A stretch of DNA of 64,000 bases from Planctomycetales bacterium (GCA_028285345.1 JANQPT010000051.1:62001-126000), one strand, 5' to 3'. Shown: positions 17,519 through 29,400, numbered from the stretch's first letter. Translations and numbers: made by a program. Notes: generated from the sequence alone by a model not told the origin.

Positions 17519-19045
17519 ATGAGTTTGAAATCACTTCGTAGGACAGCTGCGATTACCATCGTCGTGGCGACGCTCGTCTGCGCCGGGAACGAAGCGCAGG
17601 CTCAGTTCAAGAAAATGTTCACTTACATTCCGTCGGAAGCCAATGCGATCATCGCACTTGATATTGACGCATTGGAAGCGAGTCCATTGGCGATTCAAGA
17701 AAAATGGCGAGAGCAGCGTCAACGGAACCTGCAGAACGAATCGGGCGCCTACGGGCAGAATGTCAGCCGCGTCTTAACCGGCGCCGCCGTCAAGCCGCTG
17801 CATTTGGAATCAGAGCGGGAACTGACGATTCTCGAACTCAAACAGGCGCCCAACATGACCAAGGTCGCAGATTTTTTGGGTTCCAACGTGGACGAGATTG
17901 AGGGCCACGCCGCCGTCGAGACCAAGGGAGATTCCTACGTCGTGCGTATCGGCGAAAAGCTGGCCGGCATCCTCCACCCGGCGGACCGTCAACAAGTCGC
18001 ACGCTGGCTGCGACGCAGAACCACAACGCGGCATAACGAATATCTCGAGAAGGCAATTGGACGGCTGAAGAACAAAACGCAATTGGTGGCCGCATTGGTA
18101 ATGAAGGACGTCACAACAGCGTCTCGAATGCGGGTCTTAATCGCTGACCACGAAGCCTTCGAAAAGCGGCAAAAGGATGTGGATCCTGTCGCCGAATTGC
18201 TCGCCAGCGTCGAAGGGATTTCCTTCGACGTCCAAGTCGACAAGGCAGCTGCAGCGACCTTACGCGTCGATTTCGGACAATCGGCCGGCATCCTCGCTGA
18301 TTACAAGGACTTCATGCTCGACATCCTCGCCGACTTGGGAATCTCGGTGAATGATTTCAAGGATTGGAACGCCCGTGTTTCGGGCCAATCCTGGATTCTG
18401 CAAGGGAAACTGTCGCGGCAAACGATCGACCGGCTGATGTCCTTCGCCGACACCAAGTTCGACAGCAAAATGATGGGCGATTCCTCGAAGTACCCCGGCG
18501 GAGAGCAACCCGAGGATGAATCGGCCAAGGCGGCGCGATTGGCATTAAGTTACTTCCACGACACCGAGGAGATCATCGCCAAGGTTGGAGATTACAAAGG
18601 GGCCAACTACAACATGTATGCGATTTGGTTCCGCCGCCAGGCTGAAGCACTGGAAGACATGCCCACCTTGGGCGTCGATAAAGAATTGGTCGATTTCGCC
18701 CGCAACGTGGCGAGCAGCCTGCGCAACACGGCCGCCAGTCTCCGCAAGGGGACTTCCCGCAAGGTCCTGCAACAGACGAGTGTCAATCTTAGCCGTGGCG
18801 GATCCTACGGAGGCTTCTATGGTGGTACCCGTTGGGGCGGATACGGGTACTATCGCGGCGGGGGGGTTTACAATCCGAACGCCGAGGCCGCAGGACGAGC
18901 GCGGCGCGGCACGCAAAAGCGAATGATCGGGGTCCAACAGCGATCACAGGCCGCGTCGGATGTTTTCTCAACCATGGACGCCGTTTCCGAAGAATTGGCC
19001 GCTCTGCGGGGCAAGATGACCGACAAGTACGAAGTCCAGTTCTAA
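17519..19045 (+). CDS. Secreted protein of unknown function
   Basis: A 508-residue protein with a clear signal peptide (MSLKSLRRTAAITIVVATLV, cleavage after AQA near residue 28). The mature part has alternating helix and strand with segments such as FTYIPSEANAIIALDIDAL and a Gly/Tyr-rich tail near residues 420-460 (GGFYGGTRWGGYGYY). I do not recognise the family; similar proteins that begin 'YIPSDANAV' are frequent in planctomycetes. The gene has an AGAGGA site before the ATG and is followed by a strong hairpin terminator. Confidence 0.75.
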   Translation: MSLKSLRRTAAITIVVATLVCAGNEAQAQFKKMFTYIPSEANAIIALDIDALEASPLAIQEKWREQRQRNLQNESGAYGQNVSRVLTGAAVKPLHLESERELTILELKQAPNMTKVADFLGSNVDEIEGHAAVETKGDSYVVRIGEKLAGILHPADRQQVARWLRRRTTTRHNEYLEKAIGRLKNKTQLVAALVMKDVTTASRMRVLIADHEAFEKRQKDVDPVAELLASVEGISFDVQVDKAAAATLRVDFGQSAGILADYKDFMLDILADLGISVNDFKDWNARVSGQSWILQGKLSRQTIDRLMSFADTKFDSKMMGDSSKYPGGEQPEDESAKAARLALSYFHDTEEIIAKVGDYKGANYNMYAIWFRRQAEALEDMPTLGVDKELVDFARNVASSLRNTAASLRKGTSRKVLQQTSVNLSRGGSYGGFYGGTRWGGYGYYRGGGVYNPNAEAAGRARRGTQKRMIGVQQRSQAASDVFSTMDAVSEELAALRGKMTDKYEVQF

Positions 19046-19090
19046 TTGGACATCGCACATCATCTCGTTCCGAGTGCTCACCACAAAATG

Positions 19091-19130
19091 AACGCAGGCT
19101 GAACCAGTGGGGTTCAGCCTGCGTTTTTGT
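19091..19130. terminator. Bidirectional hairpin terminator
   Basis: AACGCAGGCTGAACC pairs perfectly with GGTTCAGCCTGCGTT (15 base pairs, 5-base loop), followed by a T run on the plus strand. It lies between two convergent genes (the secreted protein and the H1-like gene) and can serve both. Confidence 0.85.
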
Positions 19131-19154
19131 TGATTGATGGCGATCGACTGCCGG

Positions 19155-19631
19155 CTATCGTTTGGATGACGCCCGGCGGGTGCGCGTAGCCGGCTTTTTC
19201 GCCGTTGAGCGCTTAGCCTTCGTCGAACGAGTTGCCGTCTTGCGGGCGGTTGTGCTCCGCTTGGCGGCACCGCTCTTGGCCTTCGTTGATCGCGAAGTGG
19301 AGGTTGACCGCTTGGTCGTGGTTTTCTTCGCAGTCGACTTGGAAGCGGTCGACCGTTTCGCGGTTCCTGATTTGGCTTTCGTTGATTTCGATGCTGTGGT
19401 CGACCGTTTGGTCGTTTTCCGTTTTGCAGCCGGCTTAGCGGAAGATTTCCGTTTGGCTGTTGCGGACTTGGCTTTGGTTGATTTGGTGGCCGTTTTCCGC
19501 TTAGTGGTCTTCTTCGCGGTTCCGCTCTTGGCCTTCGTCGAGCGAGTAGCGGTCTTGCGTGTGGCTGGTTTGCGTTTTGACGTGCGTTTAGAGGTTGTTT
19601 TCGATCTTGAAGTGGTGGTACGTGTCGCCAT
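19155..19631 (-). CDS. Histone H1-like Lys/Ala/Thr/Ser-rich protein
   Basis: A 158-residue, extremely basic protein made almost only of Lys, Arg, Thr, Ser and Ala. It has repeated units such as STKAKSGTAKR, TATRSTKAK and KRKTATK. This composition matches eukaryotic H1 tails and bacterial H1-like proteins (Hc1/Hc2 of Chlamydia, AlgP-type proteins). It probably binds and compacts DNA in the cytoplasm; planctomycetes are known for condensed nucleoids, so a nucleoid role is a reasonable inference. The DNA repeats within the gene could allow length variation. The ATG at 19631 follows a GGGA-containing ribosome-binding region and a structured 5' leader. Confidence 0.8.
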   Translation of the reverse strand: MATRTTTSRSKTTSKRTSKRKPATRKTATRSTKAKSGTAKKTTKRKTATKSTKAKSATAKRKSSAKPAAKRKTTKRSTTASKSTKAKSGTAKRSTASKSTAKKTTTKRSTSTSRSTKAKSGAAKRSTTARKTATRSTKAKRSTAKKPATRTRRASSKR

Positions 19632-20068
19632 TATCCCTTGGCTCCCTGACTGTTGAAAAAGGCACCAATATGTTAGCGATAATGGCTTCTCTCAGGTGCC
19701 CGAGACGAGAGAAGCGACCCTTCTAATCCGTGTTCAGCACACCGTGCTGGGATTTACGTCTTCTTCAAAGTCATTTGCTCCGATCCTTCGGCGCGCACTT
19801 ATAGTGGCTTGTGAATATTCCGTCAAGCGGAAATTCTTGCCACATAAGCCGTTGCCGACTTCGGCGTGATTCTAAGCTGATGGGCCGCACGATTGGTGAG
19901 ATGACGTAACCTCCAACTCCGTCGACGGACGTCTCAATCGGCATGCGGCCAACTCGGTTTTTCGCCGGGACGGGGATCAGGGCACTTGACGATTCGGCGG
20001 ACGGTCAGAACAATCGAGCTTGACACAACGGACCTTTACTCCTCACCCCACGAAGCCCGCGAAGTGAC
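19632..20068. other. Divergent intergenic region
   Basis: It holds the leader of the H1-like gene on the left and the upstream region of the aminotransferase on the right. A small hairpin CAGCAC-ACC-GTGCTG is at 19735-19749. For the aminotransferase, TTGACG (19986-19991), 17 bases, AACAAT (20009-20014) is a weak promoter candidate. No gene was seen. Confidence 0.4.
19655..19715 (-). promoter_or_regulatory. Structured 5' leader of the H1-like gene, possible pseudoknot or attenuator
   Basis: Read on the minus strand, GCTTCTCTC (19715-19707) pairs with GAGAGAAGC (19693-19685). The loop between them contains GGCACC (19700-19695), which is complementary to GGTGCC (19666-19661) located 18 bases after the first stem and directly followed by TTTTTC. 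The two helices can form together only as a pseudoknot; alternatively the GGCACC/GGTGCC helix with its T run acts as a weak terminator. The leader ends about 24 bases before the start codon. No known riboswitch class was recognised. Confidence 0.4.
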
Positions 20069-21259
<1,191 letters not shown>

Positions 21260-21316
21260 AGCTCAAAACGGTCCACGCACGTTTTCAACGCTAAATCGCC
21301 GCACGCACTTTTCCCG

Positions 21317-21880
21317 TCAGCCCCCGGCTCCGCCGGGGGTCTCGCCATAAGTTTCCGCCTCCCCCAACGGCGACCCCGCAGCATCTTTCGCCGAAAGAAT
21401 TGGTTCCTCAATCGGCCAGTCGATGTCCAATTGCGGATCGTTCCAGAGCAAGCTCCGCTCATGCTCCGGATGGTACAGATCGGTGCATTTGTAAGTGACC
21501 TCTGCGGTCTCGCTCACCACGCAGAACCCATGTGCAAACCCGGGCGGAACGTACAGTTGCCGCTTGTTCTCCGCCGACAAGTATTCACCGATCCACAGGC
21601 CGAACGTCGGTGAATCGCGCCGCAAATCGACGCCGACGTCGTAAACCTCGCCTTGAACCACTCGCACCAATTTGCCCTGCGGATGCTGGATTTGATAATG
21701 CAGCCCCCGCAGCGTTCCGCGGCAGGAACGCGAATGATTGTCTTGCACGAACGGCAGCGTGATTCCCCCGTCGGCGAACTTCGCCTGATGATAGGTTTCC
21801 ATAAAGAACCCCCGCTCATCCGCGAAAACGCGCGGTTCAATCAAATACATGCCCCGCAGCCGGGTCTCGCTAATTTGCAT
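21317..21880 (-). CDS. rfbC: dTDP-4-dehydrorhamnose 3,5-epimerase
   Basis: A 187-residue RmlC-type cupin that makes dTDP-4-keto-L-rhamnose in rhamnose synthesis. [16 protein letters not shown] with catalytic His61, [19 protein letters not shown], and [12 protein letters not shown] with Tyr130 nearby are all present. The rest of the rhamnose pathway (rfbA, rfbB, rfbD) is not next to it. The C-terminal tail is Gly/Glu rich and its DNA contains a CCCCCGGC-TCC-GCCGGGGG hairpin near the stop, which faces the aminotransferase end and could also slow transcription there. Confidence 0.93.
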   Translation of the reverse strand: MQISETRLRGMYLIEPRVFADERGFFMETYHQAKFADGGITLPFVQDNHSRSCRGTLRGLHYQIQHPQGKLVRVVQGEVYDVGVDLRRDSPTFGLWIGEYLSAENKRQLYVPPGFAHGFCVVSETAEVTYKCTDLYHPEHERSLLWNDPQLDIDWPIEEPILSAKDAAGSPLGEAETYGETPGGAGG

Positions 21881-22048
21881 ATCGGGCTCTCAGGAAATCG
21901 TGACTTCGTGGACGTCATTTTGAGTTCCGCTCTATAGCACAAACAGGGCCATCGCGGTGTCAAGTCCGTCTCGCCACGCTTTTCAGATTTCACTAAGATT
22001 CCCGCCTTCATTCGTTGGGATCTCTCTCCGCGTCGTGAGCGATTTACT

Positions 22049-22903
22049 GTGAAACTCCGATATCGCCACTTTGTGGTCTTGGCAGCGACAATCGCCGTCA
22101 TCGGCATTGCGATGGCGGTACGCGCCCAACGGGTGGAAAACCGTTGCGAGCGCCTATTCGCGGAGATTCGACAGCGCGGAGGCAACGTCGCCGTCAGGTC
22201 GTACAGCCGTCATTACCCGTGGCGGCTTAGCCCTGTGATTCATATTGACCTGAAAGGGACCGACGCCGACGATGAATTGGTCCGCAGTATCGCGCAATTG
22301 GCGGAACTGGAAAAGCTCGATCTCTCTGAGACCGCGATCACCGACGCAGGTCTCAGAGAACTCTCGACACAGACACAGCTCGTAAGCCTCTATCTGTGCG
22401 ACACGCGCGTCACTGATATTGGCGCTGAGCATCTTTCGAGTCTAACTCAATTGCGCGATCTGGACATCTCGGGAACATCAATCACTGATGCCGCGCTGGC
22501 GCCATTGAAATCGATGCGGCAGCTTATTGATTTGGAACTCAACGATACCGCCGTCACCGATGCCGGCTTACTGCATCTGCAATCTCTGACGCAGCTCAAA
22601 GACCTCGATCTGAATCGCACGCGTGTGACGGACGCCGGTCTCGTGCGGCTCTACGATCTGCGAAATTTGGAAGAGCTGGAATTGAGCGGCACCGCGATCA
22701 CCAACGGAGGCGTCGCGCAGATGACCCGCTTTCCGGTTCTCGACGAACTCGAGCTCGCGGGTACTGACGTCAACGATGCCGCAATCCCCGCGCTCAAGAA
22801 CTGCCGCCGGCTGGAAACGCTGAATCTCGCTGACACGAATGTCACCGACTCGGGTGCTCAAGCACTACGAACAGCGCTCCCGCAAATCCGCATCATTCGC
22901 TAG
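22049..22903 (+). CDS. Leucine-rich repeat protein with N-terminal membrane anchor
   Basis: A 284-residue protein that starts with a GTG and has a hydrophobic N-terminal segment (about residues 8-24) that may be a signal anchor. About eight 24-residue LRR units follow, with the consensus LxxLxLxxTxVTDAGLxxL, typical of the cysteine-containing/RNI-like repeats frequent in planctomycetes. LRRs of this type bind proteins; no catalytic domain is present. Partner unknown. Confidence 0.85.
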   Translation: MKLRYRHFVVLAATIAVIGIAMAVRAQRVENRCERLFAEIRQRGGNVAVRSYSRHYPWRLSPVIHIDLKGTDADDELVRSIAQLAELEKLDLSETAITDAGLRELSTQTQLVSLYLCDTRVTDIGAEHLSSLTQLRDLDISGTSITDAALAPLKSMRQLIDLELNDTAVTDAGLLHLQSLTQLKDLDLNRTRVTDAGLVRLYDLRNLEELELSGTAITNGGVAQMTRFPVLDELELAGTDVNDAAIPALKNCRRLETLNLADTNVTDSGAQALRTALPQIRIIR

Positions 22904-23001
22904 GCGCACCGAGTGGGCCACTGTGCGCGACGGTCATCACACTCCGTAGGGTCCGCTCTGCGGTCCGCCAATACACCCCCGCGCCGACTCTATGTTGTGG
23001 A

Positions 23002-23862
23002 TCAGCCGGTGCGCTCCGACAATAGGCCGTTCAAGAACTCCATTGCTTCACCGATGAACTGCTCCGCATCCGGGCAGACGTCGTGAAACATTCCCCGTTC
23101 GTGCGCGAACTCCCCGCCCCGCCACGTCGAATTGTAGCCTTCGAAGCCGATGTAGCCCTGCCAACCGGCGGCCAACACCGAGGCGATCAAACGCTCCCAG
23201 GGAATCATCCCCGTGCCCGGCGCGCCGCGGTTGTTTTCGCATGCATGAATCCCCCACAGACGGGGCGCCATCTCTTCAAACGCCGCCGCCAGATCCGTGA
23301 CTTCTGTCACCAGATGATACGTGTCCAGCAATGTGTAGAGATTGTCGTGCGCCGCCGTCTCGATCAGCGAGTTGATCTGCTGCGGCGTGTTTGCCACGTG
23401 CGTGCGAAAGTGGCTCATCGGTTCCAGCACGAGCTTGACCGAATTCGCCGCTGCATATTCGGCGATGTTGTGCAGTCCGTCTGCGATGCGTGATTGTTCG
23501 TCTCGGCATGGCAAGTTCCGCCGCACAGAACCGGGATGCCCATAAATCGCCCCCGAGTAAGCGACGGCGCCCGCTGCGCTGCAGAGATCAATCGCTCTGC
23601 GATGCCAGTCGAGTCCGCTTGCGGCGCTCTCCTTCAGCGAAATATCGCACTCCATCGGCCATGCGCCGCCGGGGCTTAAGACCAATTCCAATCCCCGCGC
23701 GTCCGCCGCTTTCGCGAGTTGCGACGTGTCGAATTCGATGTCGTCCCCCACCGCGACTTCTAGAAAGGAAAGTCCCAGCGCCGCGGCTGAATCGAGAACC
23801 CGCAGCAGGTCGTCGTCAACATAACGGTCCTGCCAAAGAAAAATATGTGCGCCGTATTTCAT
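23002..23862 (-). CDS. Sugar phosphate isomerase/epimerase, TIM barrel
   Basis: A 286-residue xylose-isomerase-like TIM barrel (AP endonuclease family 2). It starts MKYGAHIFLW; metal-ligand candidates lie in LVLEPMSHF (Glu), LLDTYH (Asp and His) and GFEGYN (Glu), in the order found in D-tagatose 3-epimerase-like enzymes. The frame extends to a TTG at 23889, but the ATG at 23862 fits the family start better. It is the last of three minus-strand genes after the DUF1501 protein and a secreted protein. Likely cytoplasmic sugar or inositol catabolism; substrate unknown. Confidence 0.85.
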   Translation of the reverse strand: MKYGAHIFLWQDRYVDDDLLRVLDSAAALGLSFLEVAVGDDIEFDTSQLAKAADARGLELVLSPGGAWPMECDISLKESAASGLDWHRRAIDLCSAAGAVAYSGAIYGHPGSVRRNLPCRDEQSRIADGLHNIAEYAAANSVKLVLEPMSHFRTHVANTPQQINSLIETAAHDNLYTLLDTYHLVTEVTDLAAAFEEMAPRLWGIHACENNRGAPGTGMIPWERLIASVLAAGWQGYIGFEGYNSTWRGGEFAHERGMFHDVCPDAEQFIGEAMEFLNGLLSERTG

Positions 23863-23964
23863 GCTGTCGGAATCGCTCGCCGGAGGCAACTGGTGTGGTG
23901 ACGGCGGATCTTAACGTCGTGCGGCGCCGGGAGACAAGTCGTCGTCCCGTCACGAAAACTTGCG

Positions 23965-24741
23965 TCACCTCTTTTTCCGCGGCAAACGAATGCGGAGCGA
24001 CTTGATCCGCACGTCTTTGGGGCCGTAGCGAGTGTCGTAGGTTCCAATCAATAGCTGCCCCCGTGCATATTCGGGCAGTAGTCGGTCGCGAATGACTTTC
24101 GTTTCGTCGCCGATCGTCAGGTTGAGCTGCTTGTTCTTCACGCTCAGCCAAAACGGCTCTTCATCCTTCCAATTGTACTGGTGCAGCTCTTCCCCAAAAT
24201 CAATCGCTTCGCCGTCGTTGAATTCCGTGAGAAACCACGGGCTGCCGCTCTTCTTGAATGTCATGTTGTACAGTCCGTACCCATTGCCGTCCTTCCAGCC
24301 CAGCAAGATAAACCAGCCGCCCACACTCGATGCGTTCAGTACGCCCTCCAGTTCAAAGTTCTCCGCTTCAGCGACGATGATCGCCGCATTTTTTCCTTTG
24401 GTCCGCTTCAGCTCTCCCTGCTGAACCGCCCACTCGCCGTCGATTTTGAACTTCCCCAGCTGGTACTGATCGCCCGGTTTGGGGCCGATGAACTGCAGAT
24501 CCTCGCTGCCGATCACCTTAAATTTCTCCAGCGGAACAATGCGTGTCTGCTTCGTCTTTTTCCCGGAATAAATCACTTCCCAGCGGCGCGTGGGACGAAT
24601 CGGCTGTTTTGTCTTAGGCGTCGCCGCAGATGCCGGCACGTCGTGGACGAACGACGCCATCAGGCACAAAAAAACGGCGATGATCACTGTGCCGAGCCGT
24701 CTTGACGGAAAGCGATCCGTGAGCGCGATGCGAGCTGCCAT
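23965..24741 (-). CDS. Secreted protein, possible concanavalin-like domain
   Basis: A 258-residue protein with an N-terminal signal or membrane segment (TVIIAVFLCLMASFV, about 20-34). The ATG at 24741 is preferred over the GTG at 24753 because GGGGA precedes it. The mature part is beta-rich with EWAVQQGEL, GGWFILLGWKDGNGYGLYN and ARGQLLIGTYDTRYG, a pattern like the DUF1080/concanavalin-type domains common in planctomycetes. No active-site residues can be named. It sits between the DUF1501 gene and the TIM-barrel gene on the same strand. Confidence 0.65.
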   Translation of the reverse strand: MAARIALTDRFPSRRLGTVIIAVFLCLMASFVHDVPASAATPKTKQPIRPTRRWEVIYSGKKTKQTRIVPLEKFKVIGSEDLQFIGPKPGDQYQLGKFKIDGEWAVQQGELKRTKGKNAAIIVAEAENFELEGVLNASSVGGWFILLGWKDGNGYGLYNMTFKKSGSPWFLTEFNDGEAIDFGEELHQYNWKDEEPFWLSVKNKQLNLTIGDETKVIRDRLLPEYARGQLLIGTYDTRYGPKDVRIKSLRIRLPRKKR

Positions 24742-24839
24742 CGTAGTCCCCACAAGAAAGCGTTGAGCGTTGGTTAGGCGATTAAGACCGAGCGCGCCTG
24801 CAGCGCAACATTTGCTCTATTCTGGCATGAACGCTCACA

Positions 24840-26228
24840 TTATGCAAACAGAGGCAACAAAGGCTGCCCGGCGATCACGCGTTGCGGCCGGCCGGTCCGA
24901 TCGTTGACCGTCTGTTCTTCTGGGATTCCCAAGGCATGATAGATCGTCGCCATGTAATCGAGCGGCGAAACCGGGCTCTCCTTGGGATAAGCAGCATGGG
25001 AATCGCTGCTGCCGTAAACCTGCCCGCCGCGGATGCCGCCGCCGGCGAGAAGGCCGTTGTAGCAACGGGGCCAGTGCTCGCGTCCCGCGTTGCCCCGATC
25101 GATTGTTGGTCTGCGTCCAAATTCGCCCACCCAGGCGACGATGGTCTGGTCAAGCAGGTCGCGCTCTGCCAGATCGGCCAACAGCGCTGAGAGTGCTCGG
25201 TCCGCCGGCGGAACAAGATCATTCTTCATACGATTGAAATTGTTGCCGTGCGTGTCCCAGAAGTTCTTGCGATCGTTGTGCCAATTCACCGAGACGACCG
25301 GCACGCCCCGTTCGACCAGCCGCCGTGCCAGGAGCACACTTTGTCCGTGGATATTGCGGCCATAGCGGTCGCGGACTTCGGCCGCCTCATCCGAGAGATC
25401 AAATGCCTTCCGTGTCCGGTCGGAGGAAAGCAACTCAAACGCCTGGTCCTGCTGCCCGCCCACGTCGGTGACCTTCGCCGCCCGATCAATCGACATCCGA
25501 AGCGTATCGAAGTCCCGCAGCAATTCGCGTCGATCCAGAAGTCGTCCCTGTGAGAGCCCGTCGATCAGCCGCAGAGCCGGAACGTTCCAGTCCGCAGCGC
25601 TGGGGTCGCCGGTCACCAGAAACGGATCGTATTTATGTCCCAGCCAACCGCCATGCTGTCCCGGTGCGCGGCCGCCCGGTGCCGCCGGATGCAACGCCAG
25701 CCACGGCATCGTGACAAAGGCCGGCAAATCGGCCGGCGTCGGCCGCAATCGGGACATCATCGCCCCGAAATGCGGTGTATCCTTTTCGCTGGGAGGAGCG
25801 GCATCGCTGTTGACGACGGGAGCCCAATGCCCGGTCAGCGTCGCGTGACCGCTGGAAAGGTGCGCCGGATCGGTGTGATTCAGCGAACGGATGACCGCCA
25901 CCTTTTCCATTTGCTGAGCCAACGTTGTGAAGTGTTCAGAGATCTGAATCCCGGGAACGCTGGTCTCAATGGGGTCGAACTCGCCCCGAATCTCTGCCGG
26001 CGCTTCAGGCTTGGGGTCAAACGACTCCAACTGGCTCGGTCCGCCCCACATGAACAGAAAGATACACGCCTTCGCGCGGCCGAAACCAACCGGACCGGCG
26101 GCCGCCTCGGCGGCGGTGTTGAATCGAGGTAGGCCGGTTCCCAACAAACCCAAAGCACCGGCGCGCAACAGATCGCGGCGAGGGAGTTTTGCCAAGCGGC
26201 GGAATTCGGAGCAGGTGGGGTGGGGCAT
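24840..26228 (-). CDS. DUF1501 family protein with Tat-like signal
   Basis: A 462-residue protein of the DUF1501 family, related to the alkaline phosphatase/sulfatase-like fold. The N-terminus has LPRRDLLRAGALGLLG, a Tat-like twin-arginine signal. Diagnostic segments are CIFLFMWGGPSQLESFDPKP, SLNHTDPAHLSSGH, VVSVNWHNDR, WDTHGNNF and VAWVGEFGR. In planctomycetes this family usually follows a DUF1549/DUF1553 cytochrome partner, but none is next to it here. Exported, function unknown; it may be the first gene of a three-gene minus-strand unit. Confidence 0.9.
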   Translation of the reverse strand: MPHPTCSEFRRLAKLPRRDLLRAGALGLLGTGLPRFNTAAEAAAGPVGFGRAKACIFLFMWGGPSQLESFDPKPEAPAEIRGEFDPIETSVPGIQISEHFTTLAQQMEKVAVIRSLNHTDPAHLSSGHATLTGHWAPVVNSDAAPPSEKDTPHFGAMMSRLRPTPADLPAFVTMPWLALHPAAPGGRAPGQHGGWLGHKYDPFLVTGDPSAADWNVPALRLIDGLSQGRLLDRRELLRDFDTLRMSIDRAAKVTDVGGQQDQAFELLSSDRTRKAFDLSDEAAEVRDRYGRNIHGQSVLLARRLVERGVPVVSVNWHNDRKNFWDTHGNNFNRMKNDLVPPADRALSALLADLAERDLLDQTIVAWVGEFGRRPTIDRGNAGREHWPRCYNGLLAGGGIRGGQVYGSSDSHAAYPKESPVSPLDYMATIYHALGIPEEQTVNDRTGRPQRVIAGQPLLPLFA

Positions 26229-26435
26229 GGGGAAAGGCCAGAGGGCGGATCACCGATGTTCAACAGTTAAAGATTCGTTTATATTTTCATCATCGGCACG
26301 ATTTCTGTCAACCTGGACCGCGATTAGGTCGCAGATGCTTGAATCGACTATAATGCATCGATCATTCCCGGATGGCGGCGATTTCGCCATTTGGCGGCAG
26401 ACTGCTTGATCACGGATGAGAGGCGCAACTGACAG

Positions 26436-29400
26436 ATGGTGAAATTCTTGACAACGTCACTTTTTCAGCGATTGCTCACACTGCTGCTCGTATTTACGGG
26501 AAGCGCCGTCGGCAATGTTGCTTACGCTCAAATTGTGGTGCCGCGAGGCACAAAGCCGAGCGATCTGTTTCCGCAAAACGCCAAGCTGGCAGGTCAGCTC
26601 GCGCTTGCGCGGACGGAACTGCAGGAGAAAAAGTATCGCTTGGGGCTGCAGCGCTTGGGATTCTTGTTGGGCAGCGAACGTCCCGAACGCGGGTCCGCCG
26701 GCCCTCCACTGAGCGAAGACTACTTTTTTGCGGAGGATCCGGAAGCCGCGGATTCGTTTGCAAGTCTCAAACTGGCGGCGCTCGACCTGATCGGCGGACT
26801 GCCCGCTGAGGGACGCGATGTGTACGAAGACTTGTACGGCTTGATCGCCCGGGCGGAACTGGGGCCTGCGGAAGCCGCTGGGGACTATGAAAAAATCGCG
26901 GAGGTTGCGAGGCGGTATTACCATACGATGGCGGGTTATGAAGCTGCGTATCGTCTGGCCGCGTACCGGATGGACCAAGGCCGTCCGTTGGCCGCGGCGC
27001 GAATCTACAATCGGCTGCTCAAGCAAGACCGGGCTGCAAAGCGGTGGAACCCGGTCCTCTCGGTCCGCGCCGCAATCTGTTGGTCCAGGGCCGGCCGCAT
27101 CGATCTCGCTGCGGAACTGCTCGCGAATCTCGAGTTCAAAGGATCGGCGGACAAGATCGTGTTCGGCGGAATCAAGTTGTCCGCAATCGCCGACATTCGC
27201 TCAGCGCCCGAACAACTGATGACGCTGCTCACAACAACTGAGCCCGCAAAAGAAATGCCGGCCGACTATCAGTTTGTTGGCGGCCGGCCCTCTCGAAATC
27301 TGACGCAGCATGACAACTTTCCCTTTCTGCGGCCCCGCTGGCAGGTTTCTTCGGTGCAGAATACGCCGTTACGACAATTCGTCGCCCGATTCGATCGATC
27401 GCTCAACGACGGACAGGAACTGAACCTTCCCGCGGCGCAGCCGCTACTCGTCGGCAATCGACTGATTGTAAAGACGTTTGGCAATGAGGTTGCTCCCGCC
27501 GGAACGAGCATTCGGGCGTATCGCGTTGATGACGGGCGCTTGCTGTGGCAGACGGCCGTCGATCCGACGTTTGATCCGCTTCCGCTGAACCGTCCGTATC
27601 CGAGCCCGCGAGGCCAAGTCACTCCGGAGGACGTGGGTGAGCAAATGGCGCGGCAGTTCGTCTGGCACGACAATACCTTCGCCAATCTGTCGAGCGACCG
27701 CTCATCGATCTTCAGCGTGGAGGAACTGTTGTCGATCAAGCGCGTCCAACGGGCGACGATCGCTCCCTTGAACACGTTCAACGTGTTGCGTGCCTACGAT
27801 GTCCGCAACGGCGCCGCTCGCTGGGAAATCGGCGGGCCGCCGGGGACTGCGGCTCTACCGCTGGCGGGCACATTCTTCCTCGGGCCACCGCTTCCGTTGG
27901 AGGGTCGCCTCTATTGTCTCGTCGAACAAGATCGCCAGATTCGATTATTGGTACTCGATCCGGAAACCGGCCGGCTCGTCTGGTCACAAAGCTTGCTGGC
28001 CGTTTTGCATGACCGCGATTCCCTGCAATCCAATCCCTGGCGGCGGGTGACCGGCCTCTCGCCGGCCGCGACTGATGGATTGCTGATCTGCCCGACGGGA
28101 GTCGGCGGTATCGTCGGCTTTGATTTGGAGCAACGTTGTCTGCTGTGGCATTCGCATTTCCGACGGTCCGACGGCCGTGCGGGAGCGAGACGCGCACCAA
28201 TGCGGTCCATCTCGCAGTTACACGTCTTTCCCGGTCAAGACGGGTCGCGCTGGCTGGATTCGACGATACTCATCGCGGAGGGGAGAATCTTTGCCACTCC
28301 CCAAGAGAGCCATGAGCTGCTCTGCCTCGACCTGTTGAGCGGCGAGCCGTTATGGCGAAAACCGAAGTTAGACCGCTTGCAAGTCGTCGGTGTTGAGCGT
28401 GGACACGTCGCCGTTGTGGGGAGCCGCCAGATTGAAATCTTCGACGTTCGCAACGGTCAACCGATTCATAAAACTCCAATCGCTGCGCCCAGCGGGCGCG
28501 CGGTATTTGCAGGGAACAGACTGCTGGTTCCGCTGAGCAGCGCGGAAGTCATTGTCGTCGATCCACGCACGGGAGCCGTTCTCGAGCGTGCGCGTTCTGC
28601 TGATGCGGTTGTGCCCGGCAATCTCTTGAGCCACCCCTCGGGTGTGATTTCTCAGGGTGTCACCTCTCTCTCCGTCTTTCAGGATGTCCAACAAACCGAA
28701 CGTCAAGTCGCCGGAGACCTCAGCCGCAATCCCCGCGATCGCACCGCCTTGGTGACACGTGCTGAACTCGCACGCCAATCCGGTCGTTTGCTCGCTGCTG
28801 CTGAAGATTATCGAAGGGTCTACGACGCGAGTGGCGACCCGGTCGTGCGGGAAGAACTGCTCGATCTCTCTCTGCAAGGCCTGAGAACGAACTTCGAGGA
28901 ATTCCGCCCACGGACTGACGCCATCGAGGAACTATTGGAAGAATTCGAACTCCGCACTGCTCCTGCGACTGCCGTTGGACTCCCTCAACTTCGGCAGCCA
29001 ACGACGCATCCGTCAGTTGACTCGTTCATGCCGACAGATCGGCGTGGTACCTATCAGCGGTTGCTGGGACTCGGCTACGCCGCCGCCGGTGACCCGGCTC
29101 GGTCGTACGAGGCCATTTCCCGCTACGCAGCCGGTTCAAACGGCTTGTATTTCGATGCCGTCGAGAAGAACTGGGGCGTGCGGCGCGATCGTTGGTTTGC
29201 AGCACGACTGGCCGAATTGCTGAAAGTTGCCACACCGGAACTGCGTCAGCAAATCACGCGGCAATCGTCGCAGGAAGTCGCGGCGGCTTCTGATCCGAGA
29301 CAAGCGGCAGCACTCCGTCGTGTGATCACGCGTTATCGATCGCTCCCGGCCGCCGAGCAGGCGCTGCGGTCGTTGGTGGACGCCGTCACCGATGGCATCC

